Origin: Planctomycetota bacterium
Lineage (GTDB): Bacteria; Planctomycetota; Planctomycetia; Pirellulales; Pirellulaceae
DNA length: 8,998 nt
Direction: 5' to 3'
Assembly (NCBI GenBank): GCA_024274855.1
Contig: JAJSAJ010000436.1
Location: 1-8,998, forward strand
Shown: positions 1 through 6,384 of the stretch, piece by piece
Position numbering within the stretch: the first letter of the stretch is position 1
How the letters are laid out: each line of letters starts with the position of its first letter
Program-made: the position numbers and the translations under genes
Notes under the pieces: generated by a model
What the model was told of the DNA's origin: nothing
Seen by the model: the letters and a program-made list of their open reading frames with translations, nothing else
The model's database searches: none

Positions 1-395
1 ACGAAATCGTCTCGACGCTGGACCACTTGCGGTGGTCCACCGCGGTTGAAGAGGCCGCTCAGAAAATCCTGGCTAGACGATACGAAACAACCGGGCCGGT
101 TAACGCCACCCGCGAACTGGCTGAATTGATGGACGCCCTGGAGGCCTTGACCGAACAGATCGCACCAGTAATGGCCGAAGCGAGAGCCTTGATCGCCAAA
201 TATGTTCCGACGATCCCCGAAATGGCAAGACAGGCGGAACAGCAAGTTCGCGAACTCGAACAACAAACGCTCGCGGCAGCCGACAGGCGGCCAACTGCCG
301 ACGACCAGACCGCTAAACAGGATGTCACTGGTCTGCAGCGAAAACAGCAAGATGCAAATCGGCAGATTGACGATCTGCTGGACGCCTTGGTCTAA
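1..395 (+). CDS. N-terminal part of a long coiled-coil protein, open at the left edge and ended by an in-frame TAA
   Basis: The reading frame is open from base 3 (E-I-V-S-T-L-D-H) with no start in the window, so the gene begins upstream. The TTG at 27 is an internal Leu codon. The product is helical, rich in Ala, Gln and Glu, with heptad-like stretches such as ARQAEQQVRELEQQTLAAAD, and reads as coiled coil. It stops at TAA 393-395 after DDLLDALV. The same frame then continues without another stop to 2753 (DANAQDILTEEGRQRARDDD and onward), so this and the next entry are very probably one gene. From memory of the family, planctomycete DUF4175-like proteins have Gln before DANAQ, so CAA to TAA would explain the stop. 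Specific function is unknown. The fragment is certain as coding sequence; the family name is tentative. Confidence 0.7.
   Translation, partial: EIVSTLDHLRWSTAVEEAAQKILARRYETTGPVNATRELAELMDALEALTEQIAPVMAEARALIAKYVPTIPEMARQAEQQVRELEQQTLAAADRRPTADDQTAKQDVTGLQRKQQDANRQIDDLLDALV
393..395 (+). other. Premature in-frame TAA inside the coiled-coil gene
   Basis: TAA lies between GTC (Val) and GAT (Asp) in a frame that is otherwise open from base 3 to 2750. Coding character is the same on both sides: Gln/Ala-rich helix before it, and acidic helix then Gln/Ala-rich helix after it. No frameshift is needed. The simplest explanation is one C-to-T change of CAA (Gln), either real in the organism or a sequencing error. 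Confidence 0.8.
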
Positions 396-467
396 GATGC
401 CAACGCCCAGGATATTCTTACGGAAGAAGGCCGTCAACGTGCCCGAGACGATGACGATAGCGTAGCC

Positions 468-2753
468 ATGGTCCAAACGCCGGCAACCCAGATGAACCAG
501 TCGCTACGCCAGGCTGCAACCGCCCGGCAGTCGGACCAGCAGGCCCGGAAACTGTCCGAAACCGCCGAACACCAGCAACGCGTGGCCAATCGTCTGAACC
601 AAGTCGCCGAGCACTTCAAACGGCTCGAAGCGGGCGAAGAAGTTGCTCAGACACGGCAGAAGCTGCGCGAGACCGAACGACAGATGGGCCTTGCCGACCA
701 AATGAACCAGCGATACAACCCGGCCCAGGAACTAGGTGAACTCGCGTCCAAGACAGCCGAACAACTGATGGCCGAACTGGAGGCCGAGCTTGCGAAGAAT
801 CCAGAAATGCAAGAATCACTTTCAGAGATTTCTCACGACGCCCTGCAACAAGCCAAGAACTCTCTGGAACGATCGGCCAAACAAGAAAAGGATCTTCGAA
901 AAAGAACGGAACGATCCGATACTTCCTTTCAGACCCAAAAGGCCGCTATGGTAAGCCAGCTTCGTGACATCGCCCAACAGGCATCGCAGCTGAATCGGTC
1001 GCTCATTACAAAGGCGGAATATGCCGCGACTCGCGGCACCGTCAAGAAGGCACGACGTCTGCTGCAGGAGACGGCGAGTCAGATTGCGAAAACTGTTCAA
1101 GACGTTGAAAAGACAACCGACGATAATCCATTTGACGAAGTGATGGATACGGCCCGCAAGTTGGCGGACGACTTGGATGACATCGTGAAGAAACTCGCGC
1201 AAACAAAGGTGGAAACGGCGAAAGCGCAAAACGAGGCCATCGATCGTGACCAGCGCCAGCGGGCTGCCAGACAGCGCGAAATGGAAAAGGTGAGAAAACA
1301 GTTTCACACGCTGCTTGTTCATGAGGCACGCGATCGAACACGCAAGGCAGAACAATCGGCGAAGCGAACGTTGCAGACAGCCGAGAATAATCTGCGCACT
1401 GCAACAAAACAACTCGCACGTGCGGAACAGAAGCAACAGAACAGTCCGGACAGCCGGTCCGCACAGCAACAACTGGAGGCTGCTCGCGATAAGCAACACG
1501 AAGCCCAACAACATGCCGACCAGGCCCGGCAAGCCAAGCAGCAGGCGGCCGCCAGATCCGCAGAGTCTGAAGCGGCCGAAAAAGGACTTGCCAAGCTGGT
1601 ACAACCCCCTTTGAACGCCCCGAATCCTGCTGCCCAGTTGGCTGATCAACTGACCCAACAGGCGGTCCAGGCAACCGACCGACTTGCGGAAAAAGCCAAG
1701 CAACTGGCGAAGAGACCCGACTGGTCGAAAACCTTGAAACCGGACGCTGAACATCTTGCCCAGGGTGCGAAACGCCAGCAGCCAATCGGCCAGGATGTCA
1801 CACAATCAGCCGAAGATGTGGCACGCGCGGGCCGGCATGAACAGCGACTAGGCAAACCAGAACCGAGCAGACAATTGCAACAGGCGGCCAAGGACATTCA
1901 CGATGTGGCAGAGACGGAAATTCCGGCCGCACAACGCGACTTCCAACAGGCGGCTGAAGCAAGCGATTCGAAGAAAGAGGACCAAGCTCAACGCAGCAAG
2001 AAGGCCCTGGCGGCAACCGCATCGGCTCAGAAAGCTGAAAACGCCTTGCACGAACAGGCGGAAGCACTCGGCCGCTTACTCGAAGCATCTGACAACGCGT
2101 CCAACGCGGCTCAAACCGATATAGCACAGTCTGATGCCAATCCGCCTGGCACGCCCCAAGCGGACACGGGAACGGGCCAAGGCGACCAATCCCCAACGCC
2201 TGCGGATCCGTCCAATTCGAACAGCCCGTCCAGCCAACAATCCGCGAACAGCGGAGCGGCAAACTCCCCATCCACCGACAGTGCACGCGGCCAGATGCTG
2301 GCGCGCACGCTCGATGAACTGGACCGGACACTCGCAAAATCCTCGGCCGAATCATCACCGAACCAGAACGCCCCGGCCGCACAAAGCTCCGCCACGCTGT
2401 CATCACTGGGGCAGGCAACACGCTCGCAAAATGCCCAGATGGCTGCCGCCAGGTCACAACGCCAGGCCATGACGCTTGGTCCACCTTCACTGACCGACTC
2501 GCTCGATCCTAACGGCGCGACAGTCGATCAAATGGCATCATCCAACGGTTCGCTGCCCTCAGTCGACCGAACGGAGTCTGATCAATGGGGCCAGTTGCGG
2601 CGCAAGACGGCGGATGACTTGACGGAAGGCCGCAAGGAATCCGTGGCACCCGAGTACCGTAAACAGGTCCAAACGTATTTTCGTGTTATTGCCGAACGGG
2701 CGCGCCAACGGACCCGGACCGGCAGACCAGCCAGAAACAGGGCGTCGAAATGA
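468..2753 (+). CDS. Long Ala/Gln-rich coiled-coil protein (DUF4175-like, C-terminal main part)
   Basis: 761 codons from the first ATG after the TAA at 393-395. This ATG has no Shine-Dalgarno sequence, and codons 396-467 are in the same frame and look coding, so it is probably internal to one longer gene. Residues about 1-530 are almost continuous charged coiled coil, rich in Gln, Ala, Lys, Glu and Arg, with no enzyme motif. Residues about 540-700 are a low-complexity Ser/Pro/Asn/Gln/Ala linker that is probably disordered. The C-terminus ends in a compact motif, VAPEYRKQVQTYFRVIAERA, as I recall from C-termini of planctomycete DUF4175-like proteins encoded beside MoxR/BatA genes. No membrane segment is visible in this part; one may lie upstream of the window. 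The stop overlaps the next start (ATGA), so the two are co-translated and probably work together. Function is unknown; a structural or envelope role is a guess. Confidence 0.75.
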   Translation: MVQTPATQMNQSLRQAATARQSDQQARKLSETAEHQQRVANRLNQVAEHFKRLEAGEEVAQTRQKLRETERQMGLADQMNQRYNPAQELGELASKTAEQLMAELEAELAKNPEMQESLSEISHDALQQAKNSLERSAKQEKDLRKRTERSDTSFQTQKAAMVSQLRDIAQQASQLNRSLITKAEYAATRGTVKKARRLLQETASQIAKTVQDVEKTTDDNPFDEVMDTARKLADDLDDIVKKLAQTKVETAKAQNEAIDRDQRQRAARQREMEKVRKQFHTLLVHEARDRTRKAEQSAKRTLQTAENNLRTATKQLARAEQKQQNSPDSRSAQQQLEAARDKQHEAQQHADQARQAKQQAAARSAESEAAEKGLAKLVQPPLNAPNPAAQLADQLTQQAVQATDRLAEKAKQLAKRPDWSKTLKPDAEHLAQGAKRQQPIGQDVTQSAEDVARAGRHEQRLGKPEPSRQLQQAAKDIHDVAETEIPAAQRDFQQAAEASDSKKEDQAQRSKKALAATASAQKAENALHEQAEALGRLLEASDNASNAAQTDIAQSDANPPGTPQADTGTGQGDQSPTPADPSNSNSPSSQQSANSGAANSPSTDSARGQMLARTLDELDRTLAKSSAESSPNQNAPAAQSSATLSSLGQATRSQNAQMAAARSQRQAMTLGPPSLTDSLDPNGATVDQMASSNGSLPSVDRTESDQWGQLRRKTADDLTEGRKESVAPEYRKQVQTYFRVIAERARQRTRTGRPARNRASK

Positions 2754-3985
2754 CCAACGACCTTCGGGAAAAAAGCTGGTTGATTGCTTCGTGGAAGAAC
2801 TTGCGTCTTCCTCACAGCCTGAACGGCCACTGTGGAGTCCAACGCTGTCTTCTGTGCGGTGTCGTCTGGTTCGCCGCTTTGGCACTCGGATCGCGAACGA
2901 GTGCCGCCGACACAGACGCTGTATCATCTGAACCGTCTCCTGGAAAAACGGCGGTCAAGGATCTATCGGAAACCGATTTCGGCGTTACGTTCCAAAAGGA
3001 CCAGACAGACCGGGCTGTCGATAAGGCTATCCGTTTTCTGCTATCACAGCAACACGACAACGGCTCGATTACGGACCAGCGTTATGACACAACAATGACC
3101 GCTCTTTCGATCATGGCTCTTGCGAGTGTTGGGAACCAGCCCGGCGCGCCTGGCACGGAAGGGCGAGCAATGGGTCGAGCACTCGGTTTTGTCCTTCGTG
3201 ATGATCGCCAGGACTCGGAAGGTTATTTCGGCCGCGCGGACAGTTCGCGCATGTACGGACATGGTATTACAACCCTGATGCTGACCGAGATGCTCGGGAT
3301 GGGAGTCGACAATCAGCAGAATCGCATGATTCACCAACGTTGTCAGAAAGCGATCGATTTGATCCTCAGCGCTCAAAAGAAAAAGAAATCGTACAAGTAT
3401 CAAGGAGGCTGGCGTTATGTACCGACTTCGTCGGATGCGGATTTGTCTGTTTCGGTGTGGCAGTTGATGGCCTTGCGTTCGGCGCGCAACGACGGGCTTC
3501 AAGTTCCGGCAAGCGCAATCGATGCGGCGGTTGAGTATCTGAAACGGTCTTATGCCGCAACACTCGATCAGAATGGCATGCCGGATTCCAGGGCCAGCGG
3601 GTTTTCCTACACACCGGGGAGTCGCTCGCCCAGGTACGCGATGACCGCCGCCGGGCTGTTGGCCATGCAAGTCTGTGGCCAATACGACTCACCTTTGGTT
3701 ATCGGATCGGCCGACTGGTTACTCGAACATCCGCCGAAATGGACGGAACGGTTCTTTTTCTACGGCACCTACTACTATGCTCAGGGCATGTATCAACGAG
3801 GCGGCAAGCACGCCAAGACTGCGCAGGCGCTGGTGCAGAAAATCCTTCTCGACAAACAACGGGGCGACGGATCGTGGCAGGCAAGCAACAGTTCGGAGTC
3901 TCGCGCCGGCCGCGTCTACGCAACTTCGCTCGCAGTGCTGAGTCTGTCGGTCAAGTATCACTACCTGCCGATCTACCAGAAGTAG
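2750..3985 (+). CDS. Secreted prenyltransferase/squalene-cyclase-repeat protein
   Basis: 411 aa, start fixed by the ATGA overlap with the preceding gene. A long polar N-terminus leads to a hydrophobic segment (about residues 33-47, LLCGVVWFAALALG) and a signal-peptidase-like site SRTSA-AD near 51-53, so the mature protein is probably exported. The rest is a series of alpha/alpha-toroid repeats: DKAIRFLLSQQHDNGS (91-106), GYFGRADSSRMYGHGITTLM (158-177), YQGGWRYVPTSSDADLSVSV (217-236), RYAMTAAGLLAMQVCG and, near the end, QRGDGSWQ and YATSLAVLSL. Gly-rich QxxDGSW-type turns are typical of prenyltransferase and squalene-hopene cyclase repeats. The catalytic DxDD of the cyclases is not seen; the nearest match is DADLS, so enzyme activity is doubtful. 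Such proteins are abundant in planctomycetes beside MoxR/DUF58/BatA clusters with unknown role. Family call good; function unknown. Confidence 0.85.
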   Translation: MTNDLREKSWLIASWKNLRLPHSLNGHCGVQRCLLCGVVWFAALALGSRTSAADTDAVSSEPSPGKTAVKDLSETDFGVTFQKDQTDRAVDKAIRFLLSQQHDNGSITDQRYDTTMTALSIMALASVGNQPGAPGTEGRAMGRALGFVLRDDRQDSEGYFGRADSSRMYGHGITTLMLTEMLGMGVDNQQNRMIHQRCQKAIDLILSAQKKKKSYKYQGGWRYVPTSSDADLSVSVWQLMALRSARNDGLQVPASAIDAAVEYLKRSYAATLDQNGMPDSRASGFSYTPGSRSPRYAMTAAGLLAMQVCGQYDSPLVIGSADWLLEHPPKWTERFFFYGTYYYAQGMYQRGGKHAKTAQALVQKILLDKQRGDGSWQASNSSESRAGRVYATSLAVLSLSVKYHYLPIYQK

Positions 3986-4003
3986 GTTGACTGTGGGAAC
4001 GCT

Positions 4004-4023
4004 CCGCCAGCTGAAGCAGGCGG
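4004..4023 (+). other. Hairpin 18 bases after the squalene-cyclase-repeat gene
   Basis: CCGCC (4004-4008) and GGCGG (4019-4023) enclose an A/A mismatch, then GC-TGAA-GC. The result is a short stable stem with a four-base loop directly downstream of the stop at 3985. There is no T-run after it, so it is not a canonical intrinsic terminator. It could stabilise the 3' end of the mRNA or help Rho termination. An alternative overlapping stem GAAGC/GCTTC (4013-4017/4023-4027) competes with it. Confidence 0.4.
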
Positions 4024-4037
4024 CTTCCACGCGCACC

Positions 4038-4094
4038 AGAAACCGGCCGTGCTTGCCGATTGCTAGCGGCAATTCCTGCGGATCGGCCGTTTCT
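4038..4094 (+). repeat. Nested inverted repeat upstream of the sigma-54 promoter
   Basis: The outer arms are AGAAACCGGCCG (4038-4049) and CGGCCGTTTCT (4084-4094), complementary except for one bulged C. Inside them are perfect 6-base arms TTGCCG (4053-4058) and CGGCAA (4067-4072) around an 8-base loop. It can fold as one branched stem in RNA. As DNA it offers two dyads about 110-165 bases upstream of the -24 box, where enhancer-binding activators of sigma-54 usually bind. No T-run follows, so a terminator role is less likely. The arms are seen directly; the roles are inference. Confidence 0.45.
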
Positions 4095-4203
4095 GCGTCT
4101 CCGCTTGCTTCGCTCGGAGTTCCGGAGTCGACGTGTCGCAACTTGCGAACCACCAAGCCTTTCCAACGACGCTCGCACGCAAAAGGCGGTTTCCGTAGGC
4201 GAC

Positions 4204-4219
4204 TGGCACACCGATTGCG
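4204..4219 (+). promoter_or_regulatory. Sigma-54 (RpoN) -24/-12 promoter for flgF
   Basis: TGGCAC at 4204-4209, five bases, then TTGC at 4215-4218 followed by G. This matches the core sigma-54 consensus TGGCAC-N5-TTGC exactly, with the required ten bases between GG and GC. The start of transcription would fall near 4229-4231, giving a leader of about 50 bases before the flgF ATG at 4282. Orientation and position are right for driving flgF and the genes after it. RpoN control of rod and ring genes is well known in other flagellated bacteria, such as Caulobacter and Vibrio. Activator binding sites would be expected upstream. Confidence 0.75.
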
Positions 4220-4281
4220 TTACGAAGGACCACATCAACTCAGCGGGGGGGCTGGGCTTTTGAGCAACGTCTAGACAAATC

Positions 4282-5037
4282 ATGGATTACGGACTTTACG
4301 TTTCAGCTTCCGGCGCGGCAACACAAAGCCAGCGCATGGAGGTCCTTTCGCACAATCTGGCCAATGTGGACACCCCGGGATTCAAAGAGGAGCTGGCAGT
4401 GGTCCAGGCCCGCGCCAGCCGGGCAATTCAGGACGGCCTGGATGTCCCCAGCAGCCAGTCGATCAATAATTTGAGTGGTGGTGTGTCGATCGTCGAGACC
4501 ATGACTCGCTTCACTCCGGGACCCGTTAAATCGACTGGCAGCCAATGGGATATGGCGATTGATGGCGATGGTTTTTTTGTCGTCGAGAACGACGGCGAGC
4601 AGTTTCTGACACGAGCGGGCAACTTCCGGCTGGCTCCGTCCGGCCAGCTACTGACCGCACAGGGTTTCAATGTTCTCTCCGCAGATGGGACACCGATCAC
4701 CATCGATCCCAACTTACGATGGGAAGTGCAGCAGGACGGGTTCCTGGCGGGCCAGGACGGCAGCGGTGTCTACATCGGCCTCGCCAAGCCTTCATCGCCG
4801 GATGACCTGATGCGAACCGGTGAAAACCTATTTCGTCCCGTTGGCCCGATCCAGTCAGTCCCTGCAAACCAACGCCGCGTGCTCGGTGGCTATCTTGAGA
4901 GTTCAGCCGTCAGTCCCACGCAATCGATGATGGAACTGATCGAGACATCCCGCGCCTATGAAGCAAACATCCGCATGATACAAAGTCAGGACCAGTTGAC
5001 GGGCTCGTTGATCAGCCGTCTGTTACGAACCCGATAG
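4282..5037 (+). CDS. flgF: Flagellar basal-body rod protein FlgF (FlgF/FlgG family)
   Basis: 251 aa, close to the usual FlgF length. It forms part of the proximal rod of the flagellar axle in the periplasm and is exported by the flagellar type III system, so no cleaved signal peptide is expected or seen. The N-terminal rod domain starts MDYGLYVSASGAATQSQRME and carries the family motif NLANVDTPGFK (25-35). The central part has DMAIDGDGFFVVENDGEQF and TRAGNFRLAPSGQLLTAQGF, the standard FlgF/FlgG core. The C-terminal helix region (about 204-251) has LESSAVSPTQSMMELIETSR followed by AYEANIRMIQSQD. No strong Shine-Dalgarno is visible before the ATG; the start is chosen because the family N-terminus begins exactly there. 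It lies first after the sigma-54 promoter and just before flgG. FlgF rather than FlgG is inferred from order and from the clearer FlgG next door. Confidence 0.92.
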   Translation: MDYGLYVSASGAATQSQRMEVLSHNLANVDTPGFKEELAVVQARASRAIQDGLDVPSSQSINNLSGGVSIVETMTRFTPGPVKSTGSQWDMAIDGDGFFVVENDGEQFLTRAGNFRLAPSGQLLTAQGFNVLSADGTPITIDPNLRWEVQQDGFLAGQDGSGVYIGLAKPSSPDDLMRTGENLFRPVGPIQSVPANQRRVLGGYLESSAVSPTQSMMELIETSRAYEANIRMIQSQDQLTGSLISRLLRTR

Positions 5038-5233
5038 GTGGACACATTCCTGTCATCATGCCACACTATTGTCAGTTGCGTTCCGTGTTAGTCCTATGAC
5101 ATTTTCCAACCCATTTATTGAGATTCCGGTCCGGCTCCCGAGCTGCGGATGTCTTGACATCCAAGCCAGTCTCGTGACCGGTTCTAAACCAATATCGGGT
5201 TAACGATACGTCTTGTAGCATGAGAGAGCGACC
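5038..5233 (+). other. flgF-flgG intergenic region without a gene
   Basis: 196 bases with no convincing ORF. It contains the 16-base dyad listed separately and a small palindrome GGTT-CTA-AACC at 5180-5190. A TTGACA at 5154-5159 lies inside the dyad but has no matching -10 box. A weak sigma-28-like pair, TAAA (5185-5188) and CGATA (5204-5208), has spacing two bases short of the enteric consensus. A second promoter or an mRNA processing site here is possible but not shown. Confidence 0.4.
5147..5162 (+). promoter_or_regulatory. Perfect 16-base dyad between flgF and flgG
   Basis: GGATGTC (5147-5153), TT, GACATCC (5156-5162) form exact 7-base inverted arms. As DNA this has the form of an operator for a dimeric regulator. 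As RNA the outer six pairs can form a stem with loop CTTG. It sits 71 bases before the flgG start. Function is unknown; there is no T-run for a terminator. Confidence 0.4.
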
Positions 5234-6037
5234 ATGAGTGTTCAAACGTTATACACCGCCGCCACCGGCATGAACGCAATGGAAACGAAGTTGGATGTCA
5301 TCGCCAATAATCTGGCGAACGTCAACACAACCGCGTTCAAGAAGGGGCGAGCCAACTTTGAAGACCTGTTTTATCGTCAGGAATCGTTGCCAGGAGCTCA
5401 AGATCAGGCAGGCAATTTGACTGCGACGGGCGAGGCAATTGGCTTGGGAACGCGCGTATCGAGTACCCAGACCGACTTTCGCCAGGGCGCTTTCCTGGAT
5501 ACTGGCAACCCACTCGACCTGGCTATCGAAGGCCGCGGATTCTTCAAGGTACTCGATACACAAGGTGATACGGTCTATACACGTGCCGGCGATTTCAGCA
5601 TCAATGGCGTGGGGCAAATAGTCGTCGGCTCTGCATCGATCGGGCGATTGCTCGATCCCGCCATTACCGTTCCACAGGATGCCGTACACGTCTCGATTTC
5701 CGCTGATGGCGTCGTCCAAGCAAAAGTACAAGGCCAGACAACACCTCAGAACCTCGGCCAACTGGAACTTGCCACGTTCATCAACCCGGAAGGCTTGTTG
5801 AAGCTCGGTGAAAACCTTTTTTCGGACACCGAGGCATCCGGTTCGCCACAGTCGTCGATACCCGGCCAAAACGGCACCGGATTGATCCGATCGGGAATGC
5901 TCGAGGCATCGAATGTGAATCCGGTTAAGGAACTGATCGATCTTATCACAACACAGCGTTCCTTCGAACTCAATTCACAGGCCATCCAGGCGGGAGATCA
6001 AATCCTGCAACTGGTGGCGAACTTACGGCGATATTGA
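5234..6037 (+). CDS. flgG: Flagellar distal rod protein FlgG
   Basis: 267 aa (enteric FlgG is about 260). FlgG builds the distal rod that joins the proximal rod to the hook and passes through the P- and L-rings. The N-terminal rod motif is LDVIANNLANVNTTAFKK (20-37), followed by the FlgG-typical ANFEDLFYRQESLPGAQDQA and IGLGTRVSSTQTDFRQGAF. The core has LDLAIEGRGFFKVLD and YTRAGDFSINGVGQIV. The C-terminus has SSIPGQNGTGLIRSGMLEAS and NVNPVKELIDLITTQRSFEL (within about 205-247), ending in the usual helix. A purine-rich GAGAG at 5223-5227 precedes the ATG. Its stop lies 59 bases before the flgA start, so both are probably on one transcript. Nothing is missing; identification is secure. Confidence 0.96.
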   Translation: MSVQTLYTAATGMNAMETKLDVIANNLANVNTTAFKKGRANFEDLFYRQESLPGAQDQAGNLTATGEAIGLGTRVSSTQTDFRQGAFLDTGNPLDLAIEGRGFFKVLDTQGDTVYTRAGDFSINGVGQIVVGSASIGRLLDPAITVPQDAVHVSISADGVVQAKVQGQTTPQNLGQLELATFINPEGLLKLGENLFSDTEASGSPQSSIPGQNGTGLIRSGMLEASNVNPVKELIDLITTQRSFELNSQAIQAGDQILQLVANLRRY

Positions 6038-6084
6038 TGCAGGCCGACTGCCGGCACACGCTTGAGACATACGGTCTCAGCAAC

Positions 6085-6089
6085 AGGAG
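6085..6089 (+). promoter_or_regulatory. Ribosome binding site that fixes the flgA start at 6097
   Basis: AGGAG at 6085-6089 lies seven bases before ATG 6097. This favours 6097 over the ATG at 6037, which overlaps the flgG stop, and over TTG 6034. Starting at 6097 also places the signal peptide at the very N-terminus. Confidence 0.7.
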
Positions 6090-6128
6090 CGACGGAATGC
6101 GACACATCTCGGATAGCATATTGCCTCT

Positions 6129-6152
6129 GGCCATGGTGCTGGCCATGGTGCT
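6129..6152 (+). repeat. Exact 12-base tandem duplication in the flgA signal peptide
   Basis: GGCCATGGTGCT occurs twice in a row (6129-6140 and 6141-6152), followed by a further GGCC. In frame it duplicates LAMV, giving LAMVLAMVLA in the hydrophobic core of the signal peptide. The unit is a multiple of three and keeps the frame. It looks like a recent slippage duplication and probably only lengthens the hydrophobic stretch. Confidence 0.8.
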
Positions 6153-6333
6153 GGCCTTCTGCGGGCCAGCCGACCTGAATGCATGGGAGATTCAGCTCAA
6201 GAGCCGCGTCGCCGTGACATCAGCTGTCGTCAGGCTACATGATATTGCAACTATCGTCGACGTTGAAGAACCGACACGCTCCCTGTTGCAACGGATTGTA
6301 ATCGCTCCCGCACCCACACGGTCATTTACTCGC

Positions 6334-6336
6334 TAG
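6334..6336 (+). other. Premature in-frame TAG inside flgA
   Basis: TAG lies between CGC (Arg) and ATC (Ile) within the N-terminal FlgA domain. The frame is open from before 6097 to 6333 and from 6337 to 7200, with FlgA-like sequence on both sides. CAG (Gln) is the nearest sense codon by a C-to-T transition. Confidence 0.85.
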
Positions 6337-6384
6337 ATCACAGCCAGCCAACTGCGTCGCGTTCTGACACAACATGGAGTCGAC

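Noticed and set aside
27..395. TTG at 27 as the true start of a 122-residue protein
   Set aside because: The frame is open to base 3 with the same helical composition and no Shine-Dalgarno precedes TTG 27, so it is an internal Leu codon of a gene entering from the left.
822..1805. 327-codon minus-strand open frame opposite the coiled-coil gene
   Set aside because: It mirrors the biased codons of the + strand gene. The product is an irregular Leu/Arg/Cys-rich string with no recognisable domain or clear ribosome site.
3044..3682. Minus-strand open frame of 212 codons opposite the squalene-cyclase-repeat gene
   Set aside because: The + strand gene has clear family motifs across the same bases, and the antisense product shows none.
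4004..4094. Intrinsic (Rho-independent) terminators
   Set aside because: The stems are real, but none is followed by a run of T residues.
3987..4274. 95-codon + strand open frame between the squalene-cyclase-repeat gene and flgF
   Set aside because: It starts with TTG, has no Shine-Dalgarno and an Arg/Ser-rich product without motifs, and it runs through the inverted repeats and the sigma-54 promoter.
5132..5208. Possible promoters before flgG: sigma-54-like CGGCTC-N5-CTGC, TTGACA, and a sigma-28-like TAAA/CGATA pair
   Set aside because: The sigma-54-like match lacks several consensus bases, TTGACA has no -10 partner, and the sigma-28-like spacing is two bases short.
5249..5869. Minus-strand open frame of 206 codons opposite flgG
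   Set aside because: flgG is certain on the + strand; the antisense product has no recognisable feature.
6034..6096. Earlier flgA starts at TTG 6034 or ATG 6037
   Set aside because: ATG 6097 has AGGAG at ideal spacing and puts the signal peptide at the N-terminus; the earlier starts add a polar leader of about 20 residues.
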